In this document: positions 10,700 to 21,978 of the stretch, one piece after another
How positions within the stretch are numbered: the stretch's first letter is position 1
Layout of the letters: every line of letters starts with the position of its first letter
Assembly: GCA_036925085.1 (NCBI GenBank)
Contig: JAUPFP010000046.1
Location: forward strand, 255,501 to 319,500
DNA from: Brachycybe producta
Lineage: Eukaryota > Arthropoda > Diplopoda > Playtdesmida > Andrognathidae
DNA: 64,000 bases
Direction of reading: 5' to 3'
Notes under the pieces: generated by a model
What the model saw: only the letters and a program-made list of their open reading frames with translations
What the model was told of the DNA's origin: nothing
Database searches by the model: none
Made by a program: the position numbers and the translations under genes

Positions 10700-10965
10700 G
10701 TAAAAAAAAACTAGAAAAGCAATTCAATCACTTAACAGTATTTTTATGCTGTGATATTTTCCAAAATATAACGATATTGCTTTAAATTTTCGTTTGTAAA
10801 AAGTTCATTTTGAAAGATATCAACATGAAAATTAAGCTACCCGAGTAATTAAGTTACCCTTCTAGTTTCTAAAACACTTTTCAATTTATCCTTAGTTGTT
10901 GTTGTTCTTTTGAAACTGCAGAAATAGCCAGAGTTTGAAAATCAAATTGTTCATAAAATTTTCTC
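10700..10965. mobile_element. Family-A palindromic element
   Basis: Left arm with CTAGAA and AATCACTTAA; right arm with GAAAGATATCAACATGAAAA and TACCCTTCTAGTTTCTAAAA. Both arms are diverged. Non-coding. Confidence 0.65.
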
Positions 10966-10974
10966 AAAATGAAA

Positions 10975-11420
10975 TTGAAAGTATTTTAGAAACTAGAACA
11001 GGCAGTTAGAAATCGGTCAGAACTTCAGTTGGTTCCGCACTTGTTATGACGACTGGCAACTTCTAATTAGCTGGTTATGTAATCTGTGACGTCAGACTGC
11101 ATAACCAGCCAATTAGAAGTTGCCAGTCGTCATAAAAAGGGCGGAGCCAACTGAAGTTTCCCCCTATTTCTAACTGCCCGTAAACTAGAAGGGTAGCTCA
11201 ATCACTCGAGGTTATTTTTTTAATGGCGATATCTTTCAAAATGAACTTTTTTGTGTTAAAAAATGACCCAACTTTAAGCAAGACAATATTTTTTTAAAAT
11301 TAAGTTTAATTTGAAAGATATGAAGAAAAAACATGAAAATACTGAATTAAGTAATTGAGAGCTACTACTACCCTTCTAGTTTCTAACACACTTTCAATTT
11401 CTATTTAAGTGTTCTACAGA
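10975..11420. mobile_element. Family-A element carrying a family-B insertion
   Basis: A TTTTAGAAACTAGAA arm at about 10985 is interrupted by a family-B palindrome (11008-11180). The arm motif CTAGAAGGGTAGCTCAATCA then resumes at about 11185, and the right arm ACCCTTCTAGTTTCTAA lies at about 11370-11395. Nested structure. Confidence 0.6.
11008..11180. mobile_element. Family-B palindromic element
   Basis: Inverted arms GTTGCCAGTCGTCAT and GGGCGGAGCCAAC with an internal CAATTAGAAGTTG / CAACTTCTAATT pair, and a TTTCTAACTGCC-like outer flank. Same family as 4537-4872 and 14060-14270. Confidence 0.7.
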
Positions 11421-11637
11421 AATAACCAGTTTAAAAATGAAAAATGTTCATAAAACAATCTTAATAAATTTGAAATGTTACGTCACAACCACGTCACTGT
11501 TTCTTCAACAAATTCCTTCATAAGTGAATTAATCTAATTTGCATATATATCCAATTAAAAGTGACTACAAACAGTGACGTCATATCGAAGGTGAAAGGTG
11601 AGAAGAACACCTTAATTAATTTCTTCTTTTTGTAAAA

Positions 11638-13546
11638 ATGTTGAAAACAACAGTCGCCGCAAACAACCTGACTTCAATTCAACTTTTAATGTTCTTTTTC
11701 AGTGTTTTTTGCAATCAAACAACTTCTCAGATTCAGGTTTAAAACCATTTTTTTTTAATCTGTTCATTTCTAGAATGAGATTCAACTTTTGATAAATACT
11801 AGAAGAGTAAAAGAACCCATTGTAAAATTTCAAGAAGATATCAATTCATATCATTCATATATCAATCACATGTTTGATATATTTTTTAAATCAACTTTTT
11901 TGTGTCCTGTTTGAAAATACTATTACCCTTCTAGTTTCTAACCAACTTTATTAAGTTTCTCATAGATTTTTGTTGTTGCTATTCTCAAAACAAAGAATAA
12001 CCAAGAGTTCATGAAAAGAAAGTTTGAAGGACTTAAGACAAACCGTTTTCAAACTGAAACTGAAAGACTTCATAAAATTCCATTTTTATTAAGACACCTT
12101 TACCCTTCTAGTATCTAGCAATAACTTTTGAGTTTCTTATTCGTGATTCTTAAAAAACCGCATTTTCAAAGAATTCTAACTGGAACCTGACAATAAACCA
12201 GAACAGCACCGACAACAACAACAACTACGAAGATGAACTGTTAAAAAGCTGCGATGGAACCGTCTTTTCAGACAGTTGTGGTCCGCAAAAAATTCTAATT
12301 ATCGGAAGTCGCATTCCACAAATTCCGCATTATATTCCTTCTTTTTCTACCTTTAGATTATTGTGGGATTTCGGCAAGAACAAAAATCGTCGGTGGGCGT
12401 AATGCAGTGGCCAACGAATTTCCTTGGATGGTAAGTCCTTTTGTGGGAGTGGGGGGCCCCCTCCCTCCCTTAGTTAGCTCCACCCATTATACAATTGGGT
12501 CCCCAACCCCCTTAAAACAGGTGGCCCTCGTTTACGAAGAAGAAGTGATCTGTGGAGGAAGCCTCATTACGCACAACTTTGTCGTAACCGCAGCGCATTG
12601 CGTTCAAAGGTAATAACTATATAAGTAATGAGAACGTTTACCGACCGATTCTATTCCGTTCGAACCTCATGTGTTCCGATCGATTCACAGTTTTACAGGT
12701 AAACATCGTAGGAAACTTCGTCTCTACCTGAAATTACAAGATAAGAACCGATTAAAAGATGGTTCGCTGATGCGCAAAGTGAAACGGATCGTTATACATC
12801 CGGCCTATAACGTTTACACTTCCGAAAACGACATCGCTCTGGTGCGACTCGATCGGAAGGTTCGTTTTACGGCTGAAGTGCATCCGGTTTGTCTACCGTG
12901 CTCGGACGTCGACGTCAGTAACGACAACGTTACAGTCGTCGGCTGGGGAGCCGTACGAGAAGGTATAGAAGTATCGGTTCGGTTATTTCATTCTCTTTCA
13001 GTACGTTTCTAAACTAATCGGTCAATCTCGCTTGAATGACTCGATAAGTTTAGAAACGTGCCGTTTCTTTGTTTCGCTTTAGACGGAGACACGGCGGACA
13101 ACCTTCAGAAGGTGACTCTTCCGATCATCGATCATCGGCACTGTTACGAAACCCTTTCCAACTACGCCTTCGTCACTCTCGTGCCATCGATGTTGTGTGC
13201 CGGATTGATCGATGGAGGAAAAGATTCGTGTCAGGTACGAAAGTCTCGCTCAACCGTCGAGTAATCGGTGACGTCAAATGTTTCTTATTCGTCACCGATT
13301 CTTTGTGGGGTTGGGATTGAAACAACGGTTGCGTTTAAGAACGAGGCTGAAATTAATTGGTCTACTTAGGGAGATTCGGGAGGACCGCTGATGTGGTTCG
13401 GCGGAGGCGGCGTTTGGCACCAGGTGGGCGTGGTCTCGTGGGGAGAGGGATGCGCCCGCGCCAACTCCTACGGGGTCTACACGAGAATGACCTCGTTTCT
13501 GCACTGGATTCATAAATACACCGGCAGAGCCAAAAGCAAATGCTGA
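11638..13546 (+). CDS. Secreted trypsin-like serine protease (S1A family)
   Basis: Exons in frame: 11638-11736, 12172-12280, 12357-12430, 12521-12609, 12691-12962, 13083-13234, 13370-13546; about 323 residues. Exon 1 gives an N-terminal hydrophobic stretch (LLMFFFSVF), a probable signal peptide. A short Asn-rich region with a CDG...SDSCG segment follows. The protease domain then opens with the activation site RTKIVGG. Catalytic residues are visible: His in TAAHC, Asp in ENDIAL, Ser in GDSGGP. The residue six before the catalytic Ser is Asp (KDSCQGDSGGP), which predicts cleavage after Lys/Arg. Intron 1 holds a family-A repeat. The donor at 12281 (GTCCGC) is weak, so the pro-region/protease junction is the least certain. 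Substrate unknown; digestive or immune cascade roles are both possible. Confidence 0.88.
11770..11965. mobile_element. Family-A element in protease intron 1
   Basis: Arms at about 11795-11815 (ACTAGAAGAGTAAA) and 11922-11945 (TACCCTTCTAGTTTCTAA). A further right-arm remnant (TACCCTTCTAGTATCTA) lies at about 12100-12117. Confidence 0.55.
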
Positions 13547-14059
13547 TTGGTCATCAAACAACAACAACAATGCAATTATTTTATTAAATTTTAATGAAAA
13601 TTTATTCTTCTTTGTTCGTTTCAGTTTTTGTTACATTTTTTTATAAAAAAAATACTTAAAAAAACTAAAATAAAAATTAATGCGCCTTTTGAACTCTTCA
13701 TTAATTATTTTCTGTTTTAGAAGAAAAATTAATAAAAACTAGAGATATTTTAGAAACTAGAAATGGTCTCAATCACTTAAGAGGGCTCCGTACAAAAATA
13801 CTTGTATAAATGCAAGGTAGATGGCGCTTGCAACCTTCCATTGGTGGCCAACTACACTCGTCGCCAATTACTTGAAGTCGAATGCAGCCTTTTAGCTCTC
13901 AAAAAGCGTCCAAAACAACCTTAATTATCAGAGCACGTGGACAAACTTAACCCCAGAACATAATTATAAATGAAGAAAGCACGTGTAGAAATAGGGATGA
14001 CGCAATTAAAAGTTTGCCACGTGAAACAATCATTTAAGAATGTCAGTACATTTCTATCG

Positions 14060-14270
14060 GAGGTCAGGCATTTAGAAATCGGGACGAACACAAGTTGTCT
14101 CTTTATATGACAAGCGGCAACTTCTAATTGCTTTGTTGTGTGGTTCGTCGTTGAAAAGGGCGGAGCATGTGACGTCAGACTACATAACCAAACAATTAGA
14201 AGTAGCCGGTCGTCATAAAAAGGGCGGAGCCAACTTGTGTTCGTCCCGATTTCTAAATTTCTGTTATAGG
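14060..14270. mobile_element. Family-B palindromic element, most complete copy
   Basis: The outer ends read TTTAGAAATCGGGACGAACA and its reverse complement. Inside are the GGCGGAGCCAAC and CAACTTCTAATTG arms with a GTGACGTCAGACT centre. About 210 bases, non-coding, MITE-like. Confidence 0.75.
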
Positions 14271-15559
14271 AGGAGGGCTAGTGGCGCCATTTAAAGGCTA
14301 CACGCACAAAATAAAGCATCTACTTGTATTCTTAAGCGAATATTTTCATGCTGATATCTTTTAAAATACGCTTTTTATGTCACTTTTATGTGATTTACCC
14401 CTTCTAGTTTCTAAAACACTTTTCTAAGTTTTTCTCCGATAAAAAAAACTGAAATTTTCGCGCCAAAAACCCAGCCTGCGGCGATTGTAGCGCCATCTCT
14501 TGCCGCGGTGCCAAAAGTCATAAGCTCATTTGCTTCACAAAAAAAAAATTGAAGAAAACCCCCAATTTTTTTTAATGAAATTTGGCTTATTAACGCCACC
14601 CTCTCAGCAAATGGAACTTATAAAAGCACTGATACAAATCTCAATGTTCATGAATTCTCACCAATTTATAATTTGAAGCGATGATAAATAAAAGAAAACA
14701 AGATTCACAGCCACAAAAACGGGTTCAATGATGTCAACTACACGATATGATTTACAATTGCTTTCAGTTCTCATACCTGTATTCAACACTCAGTGTATTA
14801 TACCAGTACAATGACTTACGAAGGCGGCCATTTTGTGTCTACTAATTCGATTCGCTTTCTGTAATATTTTTAAAAATCATCATCATAATCAATCATAAGT
14901 CATTTTACGCGATAATAATCTAAAATTTTTGTACAAAATGCACCTAAAAATATAATAATTCAATGAATTATTTTTAAAATACACGAACGACCTATATAGA
15001 TAAAATGACACAATATGGCGTCGTGATAGTTTGATGATTTTTCACTAAATGACCTTGATCTTGTATAAAGTAAACGTATATGCAAAATATTACAGAGGCT
15101 CATGTATCAAAATCTTGATTCTTTCACCGCTGTCGTCTCCTTCTTTTCGATTTCATACGTTTGTAACTGTAGATCTTGTTTCGTCATTGGTTTTCAACTC
15201 TGACCTCAAGAGTCTCCATAATAAAAGGGAATGTAAGTAAAGGAAAAGTGACGTCACGCTCATTGAGGCATTATTATGGACGCAACTGTTTATTCAGCCG
15301 ATAGGCTTAGCGATGAGTTTAAAAACGTGCTGATTTCAAAGGGAAAGACGGTTTGAACGCGCTTATAAAAGCGATGTAAACAAAACACTTGACCCGATTT
15401 GACTCCCCCCCCCCCAATTGATAATTATCAGGTTGATAAGATAACATTTGACTTTTCCTCCTCATCTCTCGGAGATGACGCAACGTGACGTCATCGTATT
15501 GCGTTTAGAGATTGATGATTTCAAGGGGGGGTTTTCTTCTATAAGGTGGTTTTAAAGTT

Positions 15560-15800
15560 TAAATGCCTCACGAACTTTAATTATTCTGTCTTTCAGAGAA
15601 ACTTGAAGAGAAACTTGAATGTGTTTTAGAAACTAGAAGGGTAAACTCCATAAACAGATGATATTTTTGTTAAATTTTTATTTTAAAAAAATATCAAAAC
15701 ATGAAAATGCCTATTTAAATGATTGAATTACCCTTCTAGTTTCTAAAAAAAATACTTTCCTGAAAGACAGAAGGAGTTCGAAAGTGAGCTCTGTTCATAA
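15560..15800. mobile_element. Family-A palindromic element
   Basis: Left outer part has ATTATTCTGTCTTTCAGAGA and TTTTAGAAACTAGAAGGGTA (about 15625). Right arm TACCCTTCTAGTTTCTAAAA at about 15730, followed by a gaaagacagaaggagttcg tail. Confidence 0.75.
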
Positions 15801-16119
15801 ACCCACAATTTAATTCTCTTTCTATTGTTTTCAATGACATTTCAATTGAAATCGATTAAAGTCCTGTTGTTTGTTCGTTGTTACCATGTGATTTAATTCT
15901 GATCCCCCCTTTTTTTTTGGCAACTCAACAACAAATCAGCTGATTCTCTCTCTCTCTCTCTCTTTTAGCCTTAAATTCGAAAACAAATTCCACAAAATGT
16001 ATTTGGCACCAGTTTTATAAAACTTATAGAAGAGGCAACTTTGAAAAAGTTGATTTAAAAAGTAGAAAAATTAACTGAATGATTTTTTTTTAGGTTATTT
16101 TCTGCCGTTTTCTTAAAGC

Positions 16120-16400
16120 AACACTAAACAAAAGTGTTTTAGAAACTAGAACGGGTAGCTCGAAAATCACTAAATAGGATAATTTCATGAATCATGTTGA
16201 TATCTTTCAAAATGAACTTTTTACTAAGATGAAAATTAAAAGTTTGAAAATTCTAAAAATTGAATTTCAACTTAAAACAGAAATTGAAACAAAAATCGTC
16301 TTCAAATGATAAAAAAAAAGTTTATTTTGTAAAATATGCCATCAATTAAAATCATTATTTGATTCTTTTACTCGTCTAGTTTCTAAAACTATTTCAATTT
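16120..16400. mobile_element. Family-A palindromic element
   Basis: Arms TTTTAGAAACTAGAACGGGT (about 16136) and CTCGTCTAGTTTCTAAAA (about 16372), with the inner TATCTTTCAAAATGAAC module. Confidence 0.7.
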
Positions 16401-16648
16401 CGAATTTATTTCTTTAAAAAAATTAAGTTTCCTTTAAACGCGTGCATCTAGGGGGCCAATTTTGGCCCTCACCAAAAAAAAATATGATAACACGAAATAT
16501 ATTTTCGGTCCGGCCCCTTATAATGACACAGACATTTTCTTTTAACACGAAAAAATATTCCATTTTTAGAAGCGGTAAAGGGTGGAGATCTCTCTCGAGC
16601 AGCTGCTTATAACCATATTAAAAGAAAGGAGACTTGGAAAGAGTGGAG

Positions 16649-19600
16649 ATGTACGACAAAATCCGACAAGAAGTGACGTTCCGAGTGAAAGCTAGCGAAG
16701 TTAATCCCGGAGAGACCGTCTGCGTCTCCGGAAACTGCGAAACCCTCGGCTGCTGGATGCTAGACAGAGTCGTAATCTTAGAACGACAAGGAGATGGGTA
16801 ACTTAACTCCCTTCTGTTTCAAAACGTCCAATGTTCTCTCTCTTAATCGTATCCAATAATTATACAGAGACTTGTGGACGGGTACGTTTCCCATCGACGT
16901 CCACCGAGCTAAAACGACAACGTATCGTTATGTCGTTTGCATGATCCTCGCAGATCCGAAACGACGAGTGATTATTCGTCGTTGGGAAACCAGTTTGCAA
17001 CCGAGGAACATTGGTTCGACATGAGCCTTCTCTCTCTCTCTCTCTCTCGCGATCTTTTCTCATCTCTGTCTTTTTCAGGTGTGGACCAGGCTAACGAACG
17101 GATCGATCGTTTCGGAATCGTGGGTATGATGATAACTAAAGGCAATCAAAGAACTTCGTTAGAGACTAGAATTCTGAGTCTAAATCTAAAATTAATATCT
17201 AAAACTATTCCTGCTCAGACTAGCACTCTAGCCTCTAACTGGGTACTTTGACTGAAAAACGCTCAGTTGATATTACAAATGATAATTAGGATCCTTTTCG
17301 ATGATTCGACAAAGTCACTTTCATGTGTTCTTTCTGTCGTAAGGAGACGAAACGAACTACGACGTTCAGAACGGTTGGATAACGACCGAAACCCTGATAC
17401 AGATGAAATTATACAACGATCCGATCCAAATTTGGAAACGTCGTTATGCCGATAAGAAATTCCGAATTAAAGTGACTCCGGTCGACTTGAATAATCACGA
17501 CGATGCGGAGGTACTTCATCTTCCGACTCGTTCTCGTGTCATAATTCTTAGAATTCCGATTTCTCGCTTCGTTTAGTCCGTGTCGGATGATGACGTCGTT
17601 ACGACCGACAAGAACGACACTCCGTGCGGAACGTGGCCCATCGTGGAGCTCGCAGTTCGGTTTTTAATCTTTTTTTCATGCTTCTCGTCTTGTAGATTTT
17701 AATTTCTCGTTTCATTAGGTGATGAACGGGACTGAATATCAATTCGTTTTACAACAACCTTACGGACGCGTCTATGACTCCGACGAATTCGTCGTCTTTC
17801 AAGCTCAAGTTCTGTTTACGGATACGATTGTAACGAGACGACAAAACCGGAATCTTACCATTCTCTTAACGATTCGTTATCCGAATTACAGGCTTTCGTT
17901 GTCGATTTCTACGTCGACGATCCTGTTGTAGGCGATTCCGACATTCCGGAACACATCGGATTTTGCTACATTCTTCCGAGTGTTTTCAAACAGACGACCG
18001 GAACAATTCTCGCACCCATTACGGGCCTAAAACATCAACCTGTAGGTCAACTGACCGGTAAGTTCGTTCGAATGTAATTCGATCTTCTTTCTAGCCTCTA
18101 ACGTTATCTTCTCGTTTTTGGCATTGACAGTCGAATATCTCGTTATACGCCCGACGACCGAATACAACTGCGATCTTTGTGTCTCGTACTCGAAACACTG
18201 GAATCGAAGCCGTAAGACTCTCGATGTCGGACATCGTGGATCTGGATCGTCGTTTAGCAAAACACAACAGTTAGTAAACATTCTCACCATATGTAAAAGC
18301 GCGGAAATGGAACTAAAGGACGAGTTTGTTTTACTAACTGCGGTTTTTCTTTCCATTTTAGTTGTGCGAACATTCGTGAAAACACAATCGCATCTTTAAA
18401 ACACGCGGGAAACCACGTACATTTTTAGTTCCGACCGAAAGAGTGTGTGTGTTATCTCATTCGGAACATTTTTCTAGGGAGCTGATTACGTCGAATTCGA
18501 CGTTCAACTATCGAAAGATCTGATTCCCATCGTTTATCACGACTTTCACGTCTGCATCTGTACGAAAAAGGTTAAAGTTCTTATCGATAAACGATCGAAA
18601 TTGAACAAGAAAAACTAACGGTCGATTCACTCGCTCCTTTAGAAGTACAGCGGAGACGACAGCGAACTCATCGAAGTTCCCGTTCAAGATCTAACACTCC
18701 CTCAACTACAGGGACTTAAAGTAAATTTCTCTCTCTCTCTCTCATACTTTTAAGTCGCGTTCATCTTGTTCGTCTTTTCGATATAAGCTCCAACACGTGA
18801 CAGAACGTATCGGAACCGATAATTCCGCGTCCGTTCCTCGATCTTTTGTTCACGATGATCACGAGGACAGTCAACCGTTTCCAACCTTGAGACGTGTCCT
18901 TGAATCGGTCGATATCCACGTCGGATTTAACGTCGAGATCAAATGGAACCTACAACGTAAAGACGGAACGCAAGAGTTATCGAACTCGATGGAGATCAAT
19001 CTTTATCTGAACATGATCCTTAAGGAACTTCTGCAGAATGCTGGAGATCGACGCATCGTCCTTTCCTGTTTCAATCCGGACATCTGCACAATGTAAATAG
19101 ATTAATAAAAAAAAAAGCTTTCTCTTTGATCTGTTCTTCTGTTATCTGTTCGAACTTCAGGTTGCGACTGAAACAGAACAAATATCCAGTTTTGTTCCTG
19201 ACGCAAGGCCAGTCCAAGAAATACGCTCCTTATTACGATCCGAGAACTTCTACTATTCAGATGGCGATCCATTATGCTCGTTCCGCCGGAATTCTGGTAA
19301 AAATTACTAGAGACAACGATAAATTCCTCAAGAGAAAACCGTCATTTTATGATTTTGTTCGTAAAAAAACAGGGCATTGACGTTCACACGGAAGATATTC
19401 TGGTTGACAAAACGCTCGTCAAGTTGTGTAAAGACGCTCATTTGATCATGTTCTGTTGGGGTGAGGATAACAACGATCCGAAAGTGATCGAAGAACTAAG
19501 GAACCTTGGTTTGGACGGTGTCATCTACGACAGGTGAAGTCAAGAGATCGAAAACTACGCATAAAAGTCATTTCGAGTTAATAAATGGTGGGGTTTTTTT

Positions 19601-19716
19601 CTTTTAGAATCGATGAACATAAGGAAGATGGCAAAGAAAATGTTTTCCTGATGGAAACGAAGATTGGAAAGACTGTTGTCGGCATCTCAGATGGAACTTC
19701 ATCAGTTGACAGTTAG
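16649..19716 (+). CDS. GPCPD1: Glycerophosphocholine phosphodiesterase GPCPD1-like
   Basis: Cytosolic enzyme family that hydrolyses glycerophosphocholine to choline and glycerol-3-phosphate. Exons: 16649-16797, 16868-17013, 17079-17123, 17344-17510, 17577-17654, 17719-18057, 18131-18269, 18362-18416, 18478-18570, 18643-18720, 18788-19092, 19161-19296, 19373-19533, 19608-19716; about 666 residues, close to the vertebrate length. The N-terminal domain is a CBM20-type starch/glycan-binding module (F-V-A...[11 protein letters not shown]). The GDPD catalytic domain shows [30 protein letters not shown] and FCWG, all hallmarks of this enzyme. Start chosen at the first Met before the CBM20 strand. 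Oddity: inside the exon at 17719-18057 the two good frames do not meet. The frame ending ...VVFQAQ and the one resuming [10 protein letters not shown] differ by one base near 17805-17850, which needs a sequence error, a true frameshift or an improbably short 29-base intron. Confidence 0.92.
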
Positions 19717-20839
19717 AAACAAGACCTGTTATTTTCTCTTATTGAAAGTTTAAACCTATTTACGTAATCTCCTCTTACAAGGTTGATAGGTTAGACCCAT
19801 TATCTCTCCTAAGGTTAAAGGACCTCACACGCTTGTTTAGGATCGAATCGGTTCTTTTCTCTCACCCTAAAATGAACGAAACAATCGAAAGAGAAAAGAC
19901 ACCACCTGATTTCCCTTCCTCATTGAATGTGTGCCTTTTGCAATCCCGTTTTCACAGTCAAATAACACAGTTACATCATTTAAATGACTTAATAATTCAC
20001 TTTTTATCACTTTCTATGTAAATCTAAAAGATAATATGCAAAATTAATAAGTTACTCACCGAATAAAATGACGAAAAACATCAAAAATCCGCATTTTTTC
20101 ATATCAGGAACGGAACAAAGTTTCACAAACTCCTCAAATGGCGCGCTTAATAAAAGATTTTGCGTGTCACTTGTAAAAAAGATTCTCATTCGCAATAAAA
20201 ACATTAATTAAAACATTACAGCCAATCACGATCAACGTTACAAAATGACTTGTTTCGTGTACACGTATGGATATACGGTGTTGCCAGACACTAAAAATAA
20301 AAGGAATAATAATATATTTAACAAGTTTTACAATAGTTAACGCACAATTTTTCAATAATAAATATAATTTGTCATGAAATAATTAATTAGTTTTTATTAA
20401 AGTGATTAAAACGATCGAATAAATTGAATTTGCTTTTTGCAGCATAAAAATTATCGAAAATCTAATTACTCGCTGCCGGCAACACTGTCGCACCGATAAA
20501 ACAATGATGTCAAATCTCTAACGACAATTCTTTACAATGTGAAAATTTTTCAAAGAAAACCTCTAAATAAAATTGCATCTTTTTATGTATATGACCTTAG
20601 AAAAACTTAAGATGGTTTTATATTAATAAAATATATATTCATTCAGTGTTTTTAATAAATTTTTGTTGTATAATTACATTTTATTGAGTACCTGTTTCAA
20701 CGTAAGCATTGCTTGGCAACATTGTTCTCCCTATTTATGTGAAATAGAAGAAGAAGAAATCACCTGAGGACATTGCTGCAATTTAGGTCGGTTTTTTTCT
20801 TCTGAAATTCTGAATTTGTGAGTCTCAGGTGTTTTAAAG
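19717..20839. other. Gene-free spacer
   Basis: 3' flank of GPCPD1 and 5' flank of the V-ATPase gene. AT-rich. I see no repeat of the families above and no supported gene. Confidence 0.6.
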
Positions 20840-21695
20840 ATGGCCAGCCAAACACAAGGAATCCAGCAGCTAATTGCAGCAGAGAAGAGAGCGGCCGAAA
20901 AGGTTTCGGAAGCGAGAAAACGTTAGTTTTCACGGCTAAAAGAGAGAACGAAAGGCGTGGTTCTTTCCTTCTCTTCTATGCGTTAATTGCGTAACAATTT
21001 TACTTTATTTGCTGACAGGTAAAGCTCGTCGTTTGAAGCAGGCTAAAGAAGAGGCTCAGGCCGAAATCGAGAAATACAGACAGGAAAGAGAAAGGCTTTT
21101 TAAAGACCATGAAGCCAAAGTATTCGTCGTCTTATCTTTTGAGAAATCGATGATCACTTAACTGCGCCTGGTTGAGTTTGCTTATCAATATTCAATACCT
21201 AATGGCGATATGGATAATGACCAGGCGCTAACAAACGATCATTCAATATTTTTCTTGTAAAAATGAAGAGCTCTCATTACTGAAAAAGTTGTAAAATTGT
21301 GACAATCATACCTTATGATTTGCATTGCTTATAACACCTGTGTTATGGCCGTAGTATGTCATAAATTTATAAAATTTTGTAATTTGCTTTTGTGACTGTT
21401 ATGAGCTAGATATGATAATTTAGTCACGTTAAAAGTTGTTTACTAAGCGTTAGTAAGTGATCGTCTCGAGTAATTTCCAACAGGTTTCTGTAATGTTAAC
21501 GTGGTTGTTTTTTCGTTTTAGTATATGGGCTCAAAGGACGACATCGCTGCAAAGATCGAGACGGACAAACAAGTGAAGTTGGTATCGATGGAACGTAACG
21601 TCCAGCAGAACAAAGAGAAAGTTATTGAACGTCTCCTCTCTTTGGTGTTCAACATCGAGCCGAAAGTGCACCAAAACATGCGTATCGGAGGTTGA
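20840..21695 (+). CDS. ATP6V1G: V-type H+-ATPase subunit G (V1 peripheral stalk)
   Basis: Subunit of the peripheral stalk that holds the V1 head against rotation in proton-pumping V-ATPase. Three exons, 20840-20921, 21019-21119 and 21522-21695, give 118 residues, the usual length. [18 protein letters not shown] is the classic N-terminus, followed by an Arg/Glu/Lys-rich helix ([19 protein letters not shown]) that forms the coiled coil with subunit E, and the segment [11 protein letters not shown] near the C-terminus. Phases join exactly. Intron 2 (about 400 bases) is longer than most here and carries a hairpin at 21164-21228. Confidence 0.97.
21164..21228 (+). ncRNA. Possible structured element in V-ATPase G intron 2
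   Basis: GCGCCTGGT at 21164-21172 pairs perfectly with ACCAGGCGC at 21220-21228, and an inner TTATC/GATAA pair can stack. GC-rich against an AT-rich intron. Could be an intron-encoded small RNA or chance. No conserved box motifs identified. Confidence 0.2.
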
Positions 21696-21978
21696 AGCGA
21701 AAACGGCACAGAAAAGCCATACTTAATAAATAAATAAATGCTTAATAACAATTCCATCGTAGGATCAAATTATTTAATTATGCGTTTTATTGAAACCTGA
21801 TTCCATTTTTTGATTGTATTTCTCTCTATTTAGTGTCAAAAATGTCTTGTTGATTTGTAAATAAAATAATTAGAATGGCTTCAAATATCTTTTTCTTTTT
21901 TTAATATATCACAGATCAAATTAGATAAAACGTAAACAATGAGCCAATTTGTTAGAAAAAAATAAAGATTCCAGTAAC

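Larger units (their letters stand above)
10486..11637. other. Spacer filled by palindromic repeats
   Basis: 3' flank of the peptide gene, then two family-A palindromes (10700-10965 and 10975-11420), the second interrupted by a family-B element. No gene seen. Confidence 0.65.
13547..16648. other. Long gene-free spacer with repeats
   Basis: Holds an AATAAA-type signal region for the protease, family-A remnants (13750-13790, 14330-14425), a family-B element (14060-14270), two fuller family-A elements (15560-15800, 16120-16400), a CT microsatellite (about 15945-15963) and a C run near 15405. I find no supported gene. Confidence 0.6.
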
